DNA from: Molossus alvarezi
Taxonomy: Eukaryota; Chordata; Mammalia; Chiroptera; Molossidae
Direction: 5' to 3'
DNA: 64,000 nucleotides
NCBI GenBank assembly: GCA_037176705.1
Contig: CM073898.1
Coordinates: 25,156,488-25,220,487, forward strand
Shown here: piece after piece, positions 1 through 13,226 of the stretch
How positions within the stretch are numbered: position 1 is the first letter of the stretch
How the letters are laid out: the number at the start of each line of letters is the position of its first letter
The notes under the pieces: model-generated
The model's input: the letters and a program-made list of their open reading frames with translations, nothing else
Database searches by the model: none
Told to the model about the DNA's origin: nothing
Translations under genes and position numbers: made by a program

Positions 1-174
1 CCCAGCCCTGGTTGGGGCACATGTGGGAGGCAACCAATTGATGTGTCTCTCACACATCAATGTTTCTCTCTCTCTCCCTCTCTTTTTCTCTTTCTCCCCT
101 CTCCCTCATTCCCTTCCACCTTAAAATAAATAAATAAATAGAAAAAAATATCCTCAGGTGAGGATTAAAAAAAA
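1..174 (+). mobile_element. VES SINE, 3' part (cut by window edge)
   Basis: Begins in the CCCAGCCCTGGTTGGGGC segment of the tRNA-related body and continues through the CT-rich region to TCCTCAGGTGAGGATT and poly-A. The 5' half lies outside the window. Confidence 0.85.
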
Positions 175-2035
175 AAGGCAGTGTATCTACTTTAAAAGTG
201 TGACTATAAAAAACATTTTAATATGATGACATGATACATAGCTGGAGTTGAAAATCACTGGTAGCATGCTAGGGTCATCCCTCTCCCCGCCCCAAACAGA
301 TGCAGCCTGAAATAAGAATATTGACAAGGACACAAACTTGGACTTCAATAAAATATTTTTGAAAGAAAGAAGGAGCTGTTACTAGCCAATTAGGTATTAC
401 AAAAGAAGGCTTTAACTATTTGCTCTTATAAAATAATATTATTAAGAACTTATAAAGTTAAACTTCTCTCATATAAAACTGGAACTACAATGCAAATTGC
501 CAAAATAAAAACTTTACAGACTCCTAAAGGAGATCTATTAACAATGTCAGATATCGGATATGTAGGAGAGAAAGAAATTTTACTTTCCCCTTCTAGGTTC
601 TTTCAGCTGGTCTAATTAAATTGACATGAGACATTAAGAGAAAATAACCAAATTCAGTTATATATGCATATGGGAACCCCCACATACATGACAGGTTCAG
701 AGACAGAAAGGTAAAATGAGCTATATATGGCAGCCTGAGCCAGGGAATGAGGTCAGATGCCTTGGGGCTTCAGAGGATAGAATGGTCATTCACAGGATAG
801 TAAGAACAGACATTCAGTAATTAGAAGTTTTGCCCTGCCCTACAGATAGGTCATAAGAGGTTATCTCTGATATAACTCTTATTGGGGGAAAGGCCTCCAA
901 TTCAGAATCTTCTAGGTAGTTAAGGAGGGGCAGGGCCTCAATTGCTTTCAGCTCAAAAAAATCCACAGGACAAAACTGCACATCTTGGGAAGGCCTGTTC
1001 TGAACCCCTTCGGGTAATTTCCCCCATTAGCTTTGCCCCTTTGGCCAACAATACCATCCTAAATCACCAAGCTTTAAAGAGTAGATAATGTAATTCATCT
1101 CCTTTCATTATTATCAAATCATGAGATAAACAAAAAGTTGTTTTCCTATAACATCCACATATTTTCCAGTTGAAATCTATTGTTTCCATAGTAACCAGCA
1201 CTGATGTACCAGATTTCTGCTGTTCCCATTTAAAGAATACTGAGTCATAAAAATGCCTTCATGTATTTATCTACTAAGTAGATGAAGAAAAATGTAAAAC
1301 AGATTACAGACATATAAGCTCAAAGTATTTTCCCAAAGTTTATCATCAAATATTAACCAGTTCTTAAAGAACACATCTGAATATCAGTGTACTCTGATAT
1401 AAAAAAGAAAATTTCAACTGAAGTTAATAGATATGTTAAATGAAGCTGGAGTTTATAAAGTCAATTTTGTTGGCTAGTTAAAAGATGCTAAAATGAATAA
1501 TGGCCCAGGGGACTCTGAGCAACAACACAGAAATTCAGAAAAATTTTATTTAGGCTCTGTAGCTTAAGGGCCCTCTGTAAGGTTCTCTATTTTCTTCTAA
1601 AGGAAAATCTTGCAGAAAATTTCACCCAAGTCACCCCAAGAGTCCTGCCATTTGCTCCTTTTTGGGGGTGGGGGTGGGTATATTTTTGTTCCCTGGTCCA
1701 AATTTTTAAACAATTAGAGTACACAATAGTATAACTTTTTAAACTTAATTTTTAGGTAACTTGTTTTTATGCTAGAGGCATTCTCACACATACAAACAAG
1801 AAGAAAAAGAAAAGGTCCCTTGTTTACAGAAACACAGTTTGTAACTGTAAAAATAAAAAATTTGGAACCTAAATATACATGGATAAATAAACCATTAAAT
1901 AGTCAGAAAATTAAAATTAATGAATAAGATCTAAATGTGTACACATGGATAAACCTCAAAACCAGTGTCAAATGAAAAAAAAAAAAACTCAAGCCACAAA
2001 TATATAGTCCGAACCACTTACTAAAAAATGTTTTA
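175..2035. other. Intronic DNA, nothing recognised
   Basis: AT-rich ATL2 intron sequence. I see no exon or recognisable repeat apart from short A-tracts. Confidence 0.5.
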
Positions 2036-2256
2036 GCCCAGCCAGTGTGGCTCTGTGGTTGAGCAGTGACCCATGCACCAAGAGGTCGCCAGTTCAATTC
2101 CCAGGCAGAGCACACGCCCAGGTTGTGGGCCAGATCCCCAGAAGGGGGCATGCAGGAGGCGGCCAATCGATAGTCTCTCTCATCGATGTTTCCATTTCTC
2201 TCTCCCTCTCCCTTCCTCTCTAAAAATCAATAAAGAAAAAAAATTTTTAATAAAGC
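2036..2256 (+). mobile_element. VES-type SINE (second subfamily, AATAAAG tail)
   Basis: Starts GCCCAGCCAGTGTGGCTCTG, contains the CCATGCACCAAGAGGTCGCC segment and B box, and ends in CT-rich sequence and an AATAAAG A-rich tail. Confidence 0.85.
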
Positions 2257-2346
2257 ATAATACTATATATTATTTAGGAAAAAAATATATAGACATTTTA
2301 CAAAACTATTTAAAAATCAGGAAACATATATACTACTTTAAGATAG

Positions 2347-2356
2347 GTGTGTGTGT

Positions 2357-2406
<50 letters not shown>
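2347..2406. repeat. Palindromic GT/AC tract followed by (AT)n
   Basis: A perfect 20-bp inverted repeat (2,347-2,366) centred on GTAC runs into a CA stretch and then about 18 AT dinucleotides. Confidence 0.9.
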
Positions 2407-2408
<2 letters not shown>

Positions 2409-2457
2409 AGAGAAGGAAGGAGAGAAATATTGGGAGAACCATTCAACAGTATAGTAA

Positions 2458-2675
2458 TTTTTTTTTTCTTTATTTTTTTTTAGAGAGAGAGGAAGGGAGA
2501 AGGAGAGAAAGATAGAAACATCGATGAGAGAGAATATCGACTGGCCACCTCCTGCATGTCCCACCCTGGGGATCAGGCCCACAACCTGGGCATGTGCCCT
2601 GATGAGGAATCAAACTGATGACCTCTTGGTGCATGGGTCAAAGCTCAACCTGTGAGCCACACCGGCCGGGTGGTA
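2458..2675 (-). mobile_element. VES-type SINE (second subfamily)
   Basis: Starts with a T-tract and GA-rich region and ends GCCACACCGGCCGGG, the reverse complement of the SINE head. It is homologous to, and inverted relative to, the copy at 2,036. An imperfect TSD (AGTATAGTAA / GGTACAGTAA) flanks it. Confidence 0.85.
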
Positions 2676-2864
2676 CAGTAACATTTCAATTCTCTTTTTA
2701 AGAAAAGGATTCTACACAAATATGGCAAATAATATTATAAGATCTATGCAGTGGGCACTTGAGTATCTATTACAGTTTTCTATCACTTTTGTAAGTTTGA
2801 AATGCATTACAACTGTTTTTAACAAAGCATTTTAAACTGTTTCAGAATTTACTTCCACAGGGAA

Positions 2865-3020
2865 AGGAACTTATATTTATTAAATGACACTGACTTTATG
2901 CCAGGCACTGTGACAGGAATCCTCTCATCAACCCTGTGACTTAGCAATTATCCCCATTTCAGAGAGGGGAAATGTGGACATTCAAAGAAATTTAAAAAAT
3001 TATTTTTCTTGAAGGTTCTA
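2865..3020 (-). repeat. MIR-like relic
   Basis: Contains TATGCCAGGCACTG and CCCCATTTCAGAGAGGGGAA, the reverse-oriented MIR core and 3' region. Confidence 0.6.
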
Positions 3021-3377
3021 CAGCTAAAATTAGTATATGCATCAATATTTATATTTAATGTCTTTGTATTAGCCCAAGCTGTTTCCTCTATACCAAACTG
3101 CCTTTAAATGTTCCCCAATGGTATAGCCATAAAAAGGAGACTAAATCAACCCTACTTCTGAATGTTATTTTCACTTAAATCCCTGACATCAGTCATCCAT
3201 TCTTGTCAGTAAAAAAATAACAAATACAGATTACGTGTGAGTTTAAAAGGTTTTATTTTGTTTCGGAGAAGTGAGTTGATAAACATCTAGTATTTGAGAT
3301 TTTTGGATCCTTAAAGTTCTGAATTAAACTGGGATTTTGGACAAAAGCTAGAGTAACTAAAAGAATCAAAACTCCAG

Positions 3378-3614
3378 CCCTGGCCGGTTTGGCTCAGCGG
3401 TTAGAGCGTTGGCCTGCGGTACGGAGAGACCCGGGTTCGGTTCCCGCTAAGGGCATGTACCTTGGTTGCAGTTTGTCCCCAGTCCTGGTTGGGTCGTGTG
3501 GGTGGCAACCACTCGATGTGTCGCTCTCACGTCGATGTTTCTCTCTCTCTCCCCCCCTCTCACTCTATCTGAACAAAATATCGAAAAATGTCCTCGGGTG
3601 AGGATAAAAAAAAA
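3378..3614 (+). mobile_element. VES SINE with perfect 19-bp TSD
   Basis: Head CCCTGGCCGGTTTGGCTCAG, B-box GGTTCGGTTCC and tail TCCTCGGGTGAGGATAAAA. The TSD AAAAGAATCAAAACTCCAG is identical at 3,359-3,377 and 3,615-3,633, which indicates a recent insertion. Confidence 0.95.
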
Positions 3615-3984
3615 AAAAGAATCAAAACTCCAGATACACATAACTCTTCCTAGACAGATCAACAGGGAAAATACTTTGCTACAAAATGGTCAATTCATCT
3701 GTAATTTAATTTTTCATGGGTCTACAACTGAGTTACCCTGTCAGTATTTTTTAATCAGGTATGATAAAACAATGAGTCCCATGCACACTAAAGCTTACGA
3801 ACCATCCGGGTGGCTTGTTTAGAATACAGATTCTTGGATCTCATGTCCACTGTTGATAGATATAGCTGATCAGATATATGGTCCAGTAATCTACATTGTA
3901 ACAAGCACCCCACTGAAAACCACCAGGGTAATTTTGATGCAGGGGATGAAAAGAATACAAGTGGGGGTGTTTAAGTCTTGATTT

Positions 3985-4290
3985 CCTCAATATATATTCA
4001 CTGAACACCTACAACATGATTCTAAGAACTGCAGATTTAACAGTGAACAAAACAAATAAGCCCTTAGAGGAGTTCATTAGATCCTAAAGATGAGGAGATA
4101 AAAAACAAGTGTATGACACCAGCTGGCAGTAAGTGCTATAGAGAAAAATAAAGTAGGTTAAGGGAAATGGAAGCAGAGGTTGCCATTTTATATAATGGTC
4201 AGGCAAGGCTTCTCTAATAAGGAGACATTTGAGCAGAGAACTGGGAAAAGTGATTAGCTAGGAGAAGAGGTGAAGACATTATTAGTAACT
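3985..4290 (-). repeat. Ancient L2-like repeat
   Basis: Phrases such as CAGTGAACAAAACAAATAAG, GTGCTATAGAGAAAAATAAA and GGTCAGGCAAGGCTTCTCT recur in diverged form at 40,740-41,190. The assignment to L2 is from memory and tentative. Confidence 0.45.
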
Positions 4291-4374
4291 TTCTCATTCC
4301 TCAAATAATTTACTGTATAAAATTATTTTATATGTACCTTTTACTATAGAAGTGGAAAAATACTTATTTAGTTA

Positions 4375-4580
4375 CACTATTTAGAGTACCTACTCTGTGC
4401 TACTAACTACATAATATCTATAATCCTCAAAATTACTTTGTGGGGTAGTAACGAGTTTCCTTGTTTGTATAAAGGATATTGAGGCTCAGATTAAGCAATT
4501 TGCAAGGACATAACATTTTTAAGTAATCAAATAGGGATGTACCCCTAGGTCTTTGTAATAGTCAAATCCATTATCTTCCA
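4375..4580 (-). repeat. MIR-like relic
   Basis: Reverse-oriented MIR phrases: TACCTACTCTGTGCTACTAA, a TTTGTATAAAGGATATTGAGGC stretch, and GCAATTTGCAAGGACATA. Confidence 0.5.
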
Positions 4581-4892
4581 ACTCTGCCAACTGAGCATTG
4601 TTGAATAAACTCAAAGCTGAATTTTTATGTGCTTAAGATTTCCAGAAAATTGAAGTTACCAAAAACACAATTTGTTAACAAAAAAAGAAAGGGGTATAGC
4701 TCTTTTTATAACAAATCTTGGCATACAGCTATTTTTCCCAAAAATTTCCTTGTCAAAACATCAACATAATACTTTTTCATTCATAAACTTTATTGAAGGG
4801 CAAGTTTTAAGTTGCAAACTTTTAAAATATAAGATGCAGGAGCATTTGAGTTCTTGCTCCACAGCATATGTCATTAGTTTTGGCTCAAATAA

Positions 4893-4896
4893 ACTA

Positions 4897-4931
<35 letters not shown>

Positions 4932-4934
4932 ATA
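4893..4934. repeat. (ATAA)n microsatellite
   Basis: About ten uninterrupted ATAA units. Confidence 0.9.
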
Positions 4935-5049
4935 TAAGATGCAATAAAATTATATTTTCCCACCTTGGTAAGATATGCATACATATTTATATGTAAGTAA
5001 ATCTGTAATTCACTGTTTCATATTCAGATATATTGGCACAATGAACAAT

Positions 5050-5400
5050 ACAATGTGTCATGAATAAGTGAGGAAGCAAAGCACTATGCTAGATACTAGA
5101 GAAGTACAATTTGCTAGTAATAGTCCTACCTCTCAAGGTTCTAATACAAACAAGCATAAAAGAACAGTATAAAGAAAGTGTTATTTTAGATTATTTAAAC
5201 TAGGGTTATTTATGAAGACATTGTGGAGAAGGCTGCATCCCTCTGAGCCCTGACAATTAGATTAAGGATAACCTTAAAAGTTTAGGCTAAGAGTACTAGG
5301 CATTATTCTCAAGACAGCCATGGAAAATTTTGAAGCAGAGGACTGATGAGATCAAAGCTGTGTTACAGAGATACGGTGAAAGTGATGAGTGAGTAAGAAG
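5050..5400 (-). repeat. Possible L2-like relic
   Basis: Resembles the ancient repeat at 3,985 in order of phrases (GATACTAGAGAAGTACAATT, then TTTGAAGCAGAGGACTGATG), but heavily diverged. Confidence 0.3.
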
Positions 5401-5603
5401 TGTAATGAGAGTCTAAAAACAGAGAAATCAGATATAAGGTAACTGGAAGAAACAGTATAAGAAGTCCAAAGTCAGGAGGTGACAAAAAAGAAAAAGCGAT
5501 GCATGCAAGAGCTAGCTAGTTCAACATCCTTCTTTGGACTAGGCAACAAACAACATTAAATTATTCCATATTTTTATTTATATATATATTGTTATTAATC
5601 CTT

Positions 5604-5821
5604 ACCCAAGAATATTTTTCCATTGATTTTTAGATAGAGTGGAAGGGAAGGAGAGAGGGAGATGGAGGGAGAGAGGGAGATGGAGAGAGAGAGAGAGAAA
5701 TATCGATGTGAGAGAGACACCGATTTGTTGCCTCCTGCACAATCCCAACCTGGGCTGAGGGTTGAACCTGCAACCCAGGTACAGGCCAACACTCTAACCA
5801 CCGAGCCAAACCAGCCAGGGC
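5604..5821 (-). mobile_element. VES SINE
   Basis: T-rich tail side at 5,604, long GA-rich tract, CATCGATGTGAGAGA-like body, and the reverse-complement head GAGCCAAACCAGCCAGGGC at 5,802-5,820. Confidence 0.85.
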
Positions 5822-5824
5822 TAT

Positions 5825-7600
5825 TCAATACCTTCAATAAGAAATATTCTCTTTTCTTATAAGCCTCTCTAAAGTAACAGTGCATTAAATTTCCATTTCC
5901 AAAAGTATTTTTGATACAGTGACTACAAACTCTTGTAACACAGGGATCAGGAATCCTTCACAGTCAGAGTAGTTTCCTTGACTCAGGCAAACAGTTTAAA
6001 CATTCCCTTTTGGGACCCAAAAAATTAGGTCTGTAGTTAGTCAAAAGATATTAAACCCATAAAACAGCTATTGAAATTTGGGACAGCCAGTTAGGAAAGG
6101 AGTAATAAAATAATAATAATAATAATAATAATAATACACACAAGGATCCAAGCTTAAATTTAGAATAGGGTTTTCACGACAAATCCCGAATAGGTATCTA
6201 CCTTCAAAGACTCTGAAAGAAGACTCTTAAGTTCCATTTTGCCACAATACTCTACCTCAGATGACTCATTAAAGCAGCAGTTTTTGTTGTTGTTTTTTTA
6301 AAAAAAGGGAAGGAAAGTAAAGTATACACTCAAATCCCAAACTTGGCTCAATACAGGCAAAATTTCTACTAAAAAAAAGACAGCAGTAAAAAGACGGGAA
6401 GACAAATAAACATCCATCTAGCTAGATAAAATGTAACTAACTTGAAAAAACGAAAGGAATAAGAAAGTCAGAGGTACTCAACATACTCTCCTTTCATCTG
6501 TTCTCTAGTTTAGCAATTTCAAAGTACATGTCAGGATTTCTTGTGGTAGAGAAGTACACATGCTCAAAAACAGAGGGAAGGAGGAACACGTCTCCATAGT
6601 TTTTAAGAAGTCACACTTGGGACTATTCAGGACGTTTTTCTAGGAATCATCCAGTTACTCAAATCAATTCTTTGCTCTACTTGGATACAGTAAAACAGCC
6701 CATACTCCTTTTTTATTAAACATGCTCTAATACCATTTGTTCTTTCAAATACCTTTACCTAATTGTTTTTAAATAGTTTTTTAAGCAACTCCTTTAGAAA
6801 AATTCTGAGAAAGGAGAGACAAGTGCTTAAACTATTTCTGCAAAAAGCTTACTAACATACTGCCTATCTTCATTGCCTTCAAACAAGTAGTATATCCTAC
6901 ACTCTGCTCTCTAAGACCACACATTTTTCAAGGCCCAACAAAGTCCACCCTTCTCCATGAAGTCTTCCTCAACAACACTAGCACATACTAATTTCTACTT
7001 CTGAGATTATAAACTTAATCATAAACTGTAATCACAAATATACATGAGGTCTATCTGATCTTCCATCTACATGAAAGCTTAGAACAGGGTCTGTTCTGTA
7101 CTTTTTTACATAGGTGTTCATTATTACAAGCAACTGCAAAGCTCTTGTATAAGGTAGATGTGATTATCACAATGGAAAAAAGCTAGTTCTTTGTCTAAGT
7201 ATGGTCTTCTATCTGCCTATCCTTCCCCACCTCTTTACTGACAAAAGAAAACTAATCCCAACCCCATAAGGTTCTCCTTTACCCTGAAAAGGGATAACTT
7301 TCTTTGTACACTCAATACATGCCATGTGCTTTTAAGACATCTTTTAATCTTAAACTTCTTTTTTCCTTTTCATAATGTTTTTCCTTCCTCTTTTCCTATT
7401 CTTTATTCTTTTTTTCTCTCCCATCCTTCCTCTCATATACTTTTTTCTTCAGCTTTTTTTTCCTTCTCAGATTCTTCTATTTTCTTTTATTATTCTTGTT
7501 CTCTTTCTCTTTCCTAATTCTCTTTTCTTTTGTGTTGTTTTTGTTGTTGTAGTAGGGGTCTTTTGTATGTTTTTGTTTGGTTTGTTGTGCTTTGCTTTGT
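5825..7600. other. Intronic DNA with a pyrimidine-rich tract at its end
   Basis: Little recognisable except the AAT microsatellite. From 7,326 to about 7,600 the plus strand is strongly T/C-rich, possibly the 5' UTR of the following L1. Confidence 0.4.
6106..6136. repeat. (AAT)n microsatellite
   Basis: About ten AAT/ATA trinucleotide units. Confidence 0.9.
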
Positions 7601-7866
7601 TCTCTCAGCACCTGCACAAGAGCCCTCAGTCAGCCAGCCTGAAGGGAGATCCCACCCACCAATGGGACAGCAATCAAGACCTAATTACAACAGGACAGCC
7701 CAAATAAACCATACAAGGGACATTCTTAGAACATCCTGTCAGGAGATTGAAGAGACTACACCACTGGGTCCCACAGGACACTTACTCCATAAGGCAATCT
7801 CATAAAAGACTGGGAGGCATAGCAGTTCTATAATACAGAGAAACAAACACAAAGAGACAGCAAAAA

Positions 7867-8771
7867 ATGGGGAGACAAAGAAATAACCCCCAAATGAAAG
7901 AAAAGGAAGAATCTCCAGAAAAAGAGCTACATGAAATGGATGCAAGCAATTTATCAGATACAGCATTCAAAGTAATGGTTAAAAGAATGCTGAAGGAATG
8001 TAGTACAAATTACAAGGAACTAGAAGGAGCAAGGAGGAGGAAATAGAAACCACGAACAAGAACCAGTCGGAAATGAAGAATACCGTATCTGACATCAAGA
8101 ATATACTGGAAGGAATTAAGAGTAGATTAAATAAAGTAGAGGATCAAATCAGTAATTTGGAAGACAAGGTAGGAAAAAAAACACCCAATCAGAGCAACAA
8201 AAGGAAAAAAGGATTAAAAAGCAGGAGGACAGTTTAAGGAAACTTTGCCACAAGAAACTTAACAACATCCACATCTCAGGAATACCAGAAAGAGAATAAA
8301 GTGAGTAAGGAATAGGGAATATATTGAAATAAATAATGACAGAAAACTTCCCTAACCTGGTGAAGAAAAAAGTCACACAAGTTCAGGTAACAGACAGTCC
8401 CAATCAAGATGAACTCAAAGAGACCCACACCAAAACACTTCGTAATTAAAAAGACAAACATTAAAGACAAAAAAAAAATCTTAAAAGCAGCAAGAGAGAG
8501 ACAAAGTTACCTACAAGAGAGTTTTGATTAGACTGTTAGGTGATTTCTCTACAGAATCATTTCAGGCCAGAAGGGATTGGCATGAAGTATTCACAGTAAT
8601 GAAAACACAAGGACCTGAATCCAAGACTATTTCATCTAGCAAAGCTATCATTTAAAATTGAAAGTGAAATAAAAAGCTTCCCAGACCAAAAAAATGGGGG
8701 GGGGGGGGGAACTAAAGAAGTACATTAACACCAAACCAGCATTGTAAGAAATGTTAAAGGGACTGCTTTAA
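7867..8771 (+). pseudogene. L1 ORF1 pseudogene
   Basis: The frame starts ATGGGGAGACAAAGAAAT and continues with coiled-coil-type codons, then breaks near 8,046 by frameshift and stop. Later blocks match the ORF1 RRM-like and C-terminal domains, and it ends with CTGCTTTAA at 8,771. A 14-base G homopolymer at about 8,696-8,709 replaces a lysine-rich stretch. It encodes no functional protein. Confidence 0.8.
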
Positions 8772-10601
8772 GAAGAAATTGAGAGAGAGACAGAGGAACA
8801 TAGGTATACAGAAAAAAAATGGCAAGTAGTACCTATTAATTACCTTAAATGGAAAGAAATTAAATGCTCCAATCAAAAGACACAGGTTAGCTGAATGGTA
8901 AGAAAACATGACACATACATATGCTATGCACAAGGACCCACCTCAGAAAAAAAGAATCACACAGAATAAAAGTGAAGAAATAGAAAAAAATATTCTATGC
9001 AAATGGAAATGAAATAAAAGCTAGGGTAGCAATACTCATACCTGACAAAACAGACTTCAAAACAAAGGCCATAACAACAGACAAAGGTCACTGCATAATA
9101 CTAAAAAGATAAATCCAACAATATAACGCTTGTAACCATATATGCACCCAACCTAGGAGCACCTAAATATATTTAAAAAAAACAAACAAACAAACTATTG
9201 CTGGACTTTAAGGGAGAGATTGATAGCAATATAGTCATAGTGGGGACTTTAACATCCCACTGACATCACTGGATAGATCTTCCAGACAAAGAAATCAACG
9301 TGGAAAGAGCAACCTTAAATGACACACTAGATCAGATTAATTTGACATTTAGAGAACATTTCATCCCAAACCTGCAGAATATACATTCTTCTCAAGTTCA
9401 CACGAAACATTCTCAAAGACAGACCACATATTAGAACACAAAATAAGTCTTAATAAATTCAAGAAAAATGAACTCATATCAAGTATTTTCTTCTAGAAAT
9501 CAACTACAATTTAAAAAAAAAAGAAACCTCAAAAACATGGAAACTAGAGAGCATGTTATTAAACAATGAAAGTATTACCAATGAGATCAAGGAAGAAATA
9601 AAAAAATTCCTGGAAACAAATGAAAATGAACACAAAACAACCAAAAATCTACAGGACACAGCGAAAGCAGTCCTAAGAGGGAATTTCACAGCATTATAAG
9701 CCTTACTTCAAGAAACAAAACAAAAAAAGCTCAAATAAACAATCTAACTCTAAAACTAAAATAAATAGAAAGAAAACAACAACAAAAGCCCAGAGTAAGT
9801 AGAAGAAAGGAAATCATAACGATCCAAGCAGAAATAAGTGACACGGAGACTTAAAAAAAACACACAAACCCACAGCTGGTTCTTTGGAAAGATAAAGAAG
9901 ATTAATGAACCTTTAGCCAGACTTACCAAGAAACAAAGAGAGAGGACCCAAATAAATAAAATCAGAAATGAAAGAGGCAATGTAACAACTGACATCACAG
10001 AAATACAAAGGACTGAAAGAAAACAGTATGAACAACAAACTGAACAACGTGGGCAAAATGGACAAATTCCTAGAAACATACAATCTTCCAAAAACTCAAT
10101 CAGGAAGAATCAGAAAACTTGAATAGACCATCAACTAATGAAACTGAAGCAGTAAAAAAATAAATAAATAAATAAAAACTCCCAGCAAACAAAAGTCCTG
10201 TACTAGATGGCTTCACAAGCAAGTTTTACTAAACATTCAAAGAAGAACTAACACCTATCCTCCTCAAACTATTACAAAAAATTCAAGAGGACGGAAGATT
10301 TCCAAAATCTTTTTACAAAGCCAGCATTATCCTAATTCCAAAATCAGATATAGACACTACAAAGAAAGAAAATTACAAGCTAATATCCCTGATGAACATA
10401 GATGCTAAAATCCTAAACAAAATATCAGCAAATCAGACTCAGCAATACATTTAAAAATGTATACCATGTATACAACATGACCAATGTATACACCAGGACC
10501 AAGTGGGATTTATTCCAGGGATGCAAGGCTGGTATGATAGTGGCAAATCAATAAACGTGATATATCACACAAACAAAATGAAGGATAAAAATCACATGAT
10601 C

Positions 10602-10850
10602 ACCCCTGATGGTTTGGCTCAGCAGTTAGAGCGGAGACCCGCAGACCAGAGAGGCCCTGGTTCAGTTCCCACTAAGGGCACATGCCTCAGTTGTGGTTTG
10701 TCCCTGGCCCCGGTTGGGGTCATGTGAGTGGCAACCAGTCGATGTGTCTCTCTCACATCGATGTTTCTCTCTCTCTCTTCCTCCTTCTCTCCCTCCCATT
10801 CTGAGGATAAATGCAAAAAGTGTCCTCGAGTATGGATAAAAAAAAAAAAA
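10602..10850 (+). mobile_element. VES SINE inside the old L1
   Basis: Head CCCTGATGGTTTGGCTCAGC to tail TCCTCGAGTATGGATAAA. The 15-bp TSD AAAAATCACATGATC lies at 10,587-10,601 and 10,851-10,865. Confidence 0.95.
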
Positions 10851-11218
10851 AAAAATCACATGATCTTATCAATAGACACATAAAAACCTTGCAACAAAAC
10901 CCAGCACCTATTTATGATTAATACTCTCAACAAAGTGGGAATAGAGGGGTCATACCTCAACATAATAAAGGTCATATATGACAAACCTACAGCCAACATC
11001 ATATTCAATGGGCAAAAACTAAAAGTGTTTCCATTAAGATAGGAACAAGACAGGAATGTCCATTTTCACCATTATTATTCAACACAGAACTGGGAGTCAT
11101 AGCCACAGTGATTAGACAAGAAGAAAAAATAAGAGGCACCAAAATTGGAAAGGGGAAGTATAACGGTCATTATTCAGTGATGACATGATATTGTACATAG
11201 AAAACCCTAAAGACTCCA

Positions 11219-11239
11219 CACACACACACACACACACAA
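11219..11239. repeat. (CA)n short tract inside L1 ORF2
   Basis: About ten CA units expanded within the L1 coding relic. Confidence 0.85.
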
Positions 11240-11549
11240 ACTGCTAGATTTAATAAATGAATTTGGCAAAGTAGCTGGATACAAAATTAACATCCAGAAG
11301 TCAATGGCATTTTTATACACCAATAATGTACTCTCAGAAAGAAAAACTACAAAAAAAATCTCATTTACCATTGCAACAACAAAAAATAATATACCTGGGA
11401 TAAACTTAACCAGTGAGGTAAAAGATGTGTATTCAGAAAACTACAGGACATTGAAAAAAGGAAATACCGTAGAGGAAGATACAAACAAGTTAAAGCATAC
11501 ACCAGTGTTCATAGATTGGAAGAATTAACATCATTAAAATGTCCATACT

Positions 11550-11817
11550 GCCCTGGCCGGTTTGGCTCAGCGGTTAGAGCGTCGGTCTGCGGTCCAGAGA
11601 GAACCAGTTTGGTTCGTGCTAAGGGTACATACCTCGGTTGCAGTTTGTCCCCAGCCCTGATTGGGTCGTGTGGGTGGCAACCACTCAATGTGTCCCTTTC
11701 ACGTCGATGTTTCTCTCTCTCTCTTCTCTCTCTCTCTCTCCCTCCCTCCCACTCTATCTGCACAAAATATCAAAAAAAAAAAAAAAAATGTCCTTGGGTG
11801 AGAATAAAAATAAAAAT
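11550..11817 (+). mobile_element. VES SINE inside the old L1
   Basis: Head CCCTGGCCGGTTTGGCTCAG and tail TCCTTGGGTGAGAATAAAAA. The 14-bp TSD AAAATGTCCATACT lies at 11,536-11,549 and 11,818-11,831. Confidence 0.95.
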
Positions 11818-13003
11818 AAAATGTCCATACTACCCAAAGTAATCTAGAGATTCAACTCAATCTCTATTAAAATACCAATAGCATATTTCACAGATCTAGA
11901 CAAATATTCCAAAAATTCATATGGAACCAAAAAAGACACCAAATAGCCTCAGCAATCTTGAGAAAGAAGAACAAAGTTGGAGGGAGCACAATACTGGATA
12001 TTAAACTATACAACAAAGCTATTATAATCAAAACAGCCTGGTACTGGTACAAGAACAGGAATATAGAACAGTGGAACAGAGCAGAGACCTCAGAAATTGA
12101 CCCACACCAATATAGTCAATGAATATTTGACCAAGGAGGCAAGAGCATACAATGGAGTAAAGACAGTCTCTCCAGTAAATGGTGCTGGGAATTGCACAGG
12201 TACATGCAAAAAAAATGAAACTAGACCACCAACTTACACCATACACAAGTATAAATTCATAATGGATAGACTTAAATGTAAGTAATAAAACCATAAATAT
12301 CCTAGAAGAAAAGATAGGCAGTAAAATCTCAGCCCTCTCATGTAGCAGGATTTTCACTGATACTTTCCTAGAGCAAGAGAAACAAAGGAAAAAGAAAAAA
12401 ATGGGACTATATCAAACTAACAAAGCTTATACACAGCAAAAGAAACCACCAACAAAATGAAAAGGGAAGCCACTATATTCACCAAAGATACATCTCATAA
12501 GGGGCTAATTTCCAAAATATACAAAGAACTCATACAACTGAACACCAGGAAGACAAACAATCTAATTTAAAAATTGGCAAAGTATCTGAATAGACACTTC
12601 TCCAAAGAGGACATACGGATGGCCAGTAGACATATGAAAAAATACTCAACATCAGAGATATGCAAACTAAAACTGCAATGAGGTATCACCTTACACCTGC
12701 CAGAATGGCTACCATCAACAGATCCACAAACAATAATGGCAAGGATGTGGAAAAAAGGGAACCCTAGTACACTACTGGTGGGAATGCAGACCGGTAAAGC
12801 CACTGTGGAAAACAGTATGGAGTTTCCTCAAAATATTAAAAACGAAACTACTGCTTGACCCAGCGATCACACTTCTGGGACTATTTATATATCCTAAGAA
12901 ACCCACATCGATCAGAAACTTCATAGCAACATCATTTATAATAGCTAAGATCTGGAAACAGTCTAAGTGCCCATCAGTAGATGAGTAGATAAAAAAGCTG
13001 TGG

Positions 13004-13226
13004 GCCCAGCCGGTGTGGCTCAATGGTTGACCGTCAACCCATGCACCAGAAGGTCACCAGTTCAATTCCCAATCAGGGAACATGCCCAGGTTGTGGGTCC
13101 AACCCCCAGTGAGGGGCATGCAGGAGGCAGCCAATTGATGTTCTCTCTCATTGATGCTTCTATCTCTCCCTCCCTCTCCCTTCCTCTCTAAAAAAAATCA
13201 ACAAAGAAAAAAAAATTTTTAATTTT
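13004..13226 (+). mobile_element. VES-type SINE (second subfamily) inside the old L1
   Basis: Head GCCCAGCCGGTGTGGCTCAA, with CCATGCACCAGAAGGTCACC and an A-rich tail. The TSD AAAAGCTGTGG lies at 12,993-13,003 and 13,227-13,237. Confidence 0.95.

Noticed and set aside
7326..7707. Phe/Leu-rich frames suggesting a membrane protein
   Set aside because: Produced by the T/C-rich tract before the old L1, which may be its 5' UTR.
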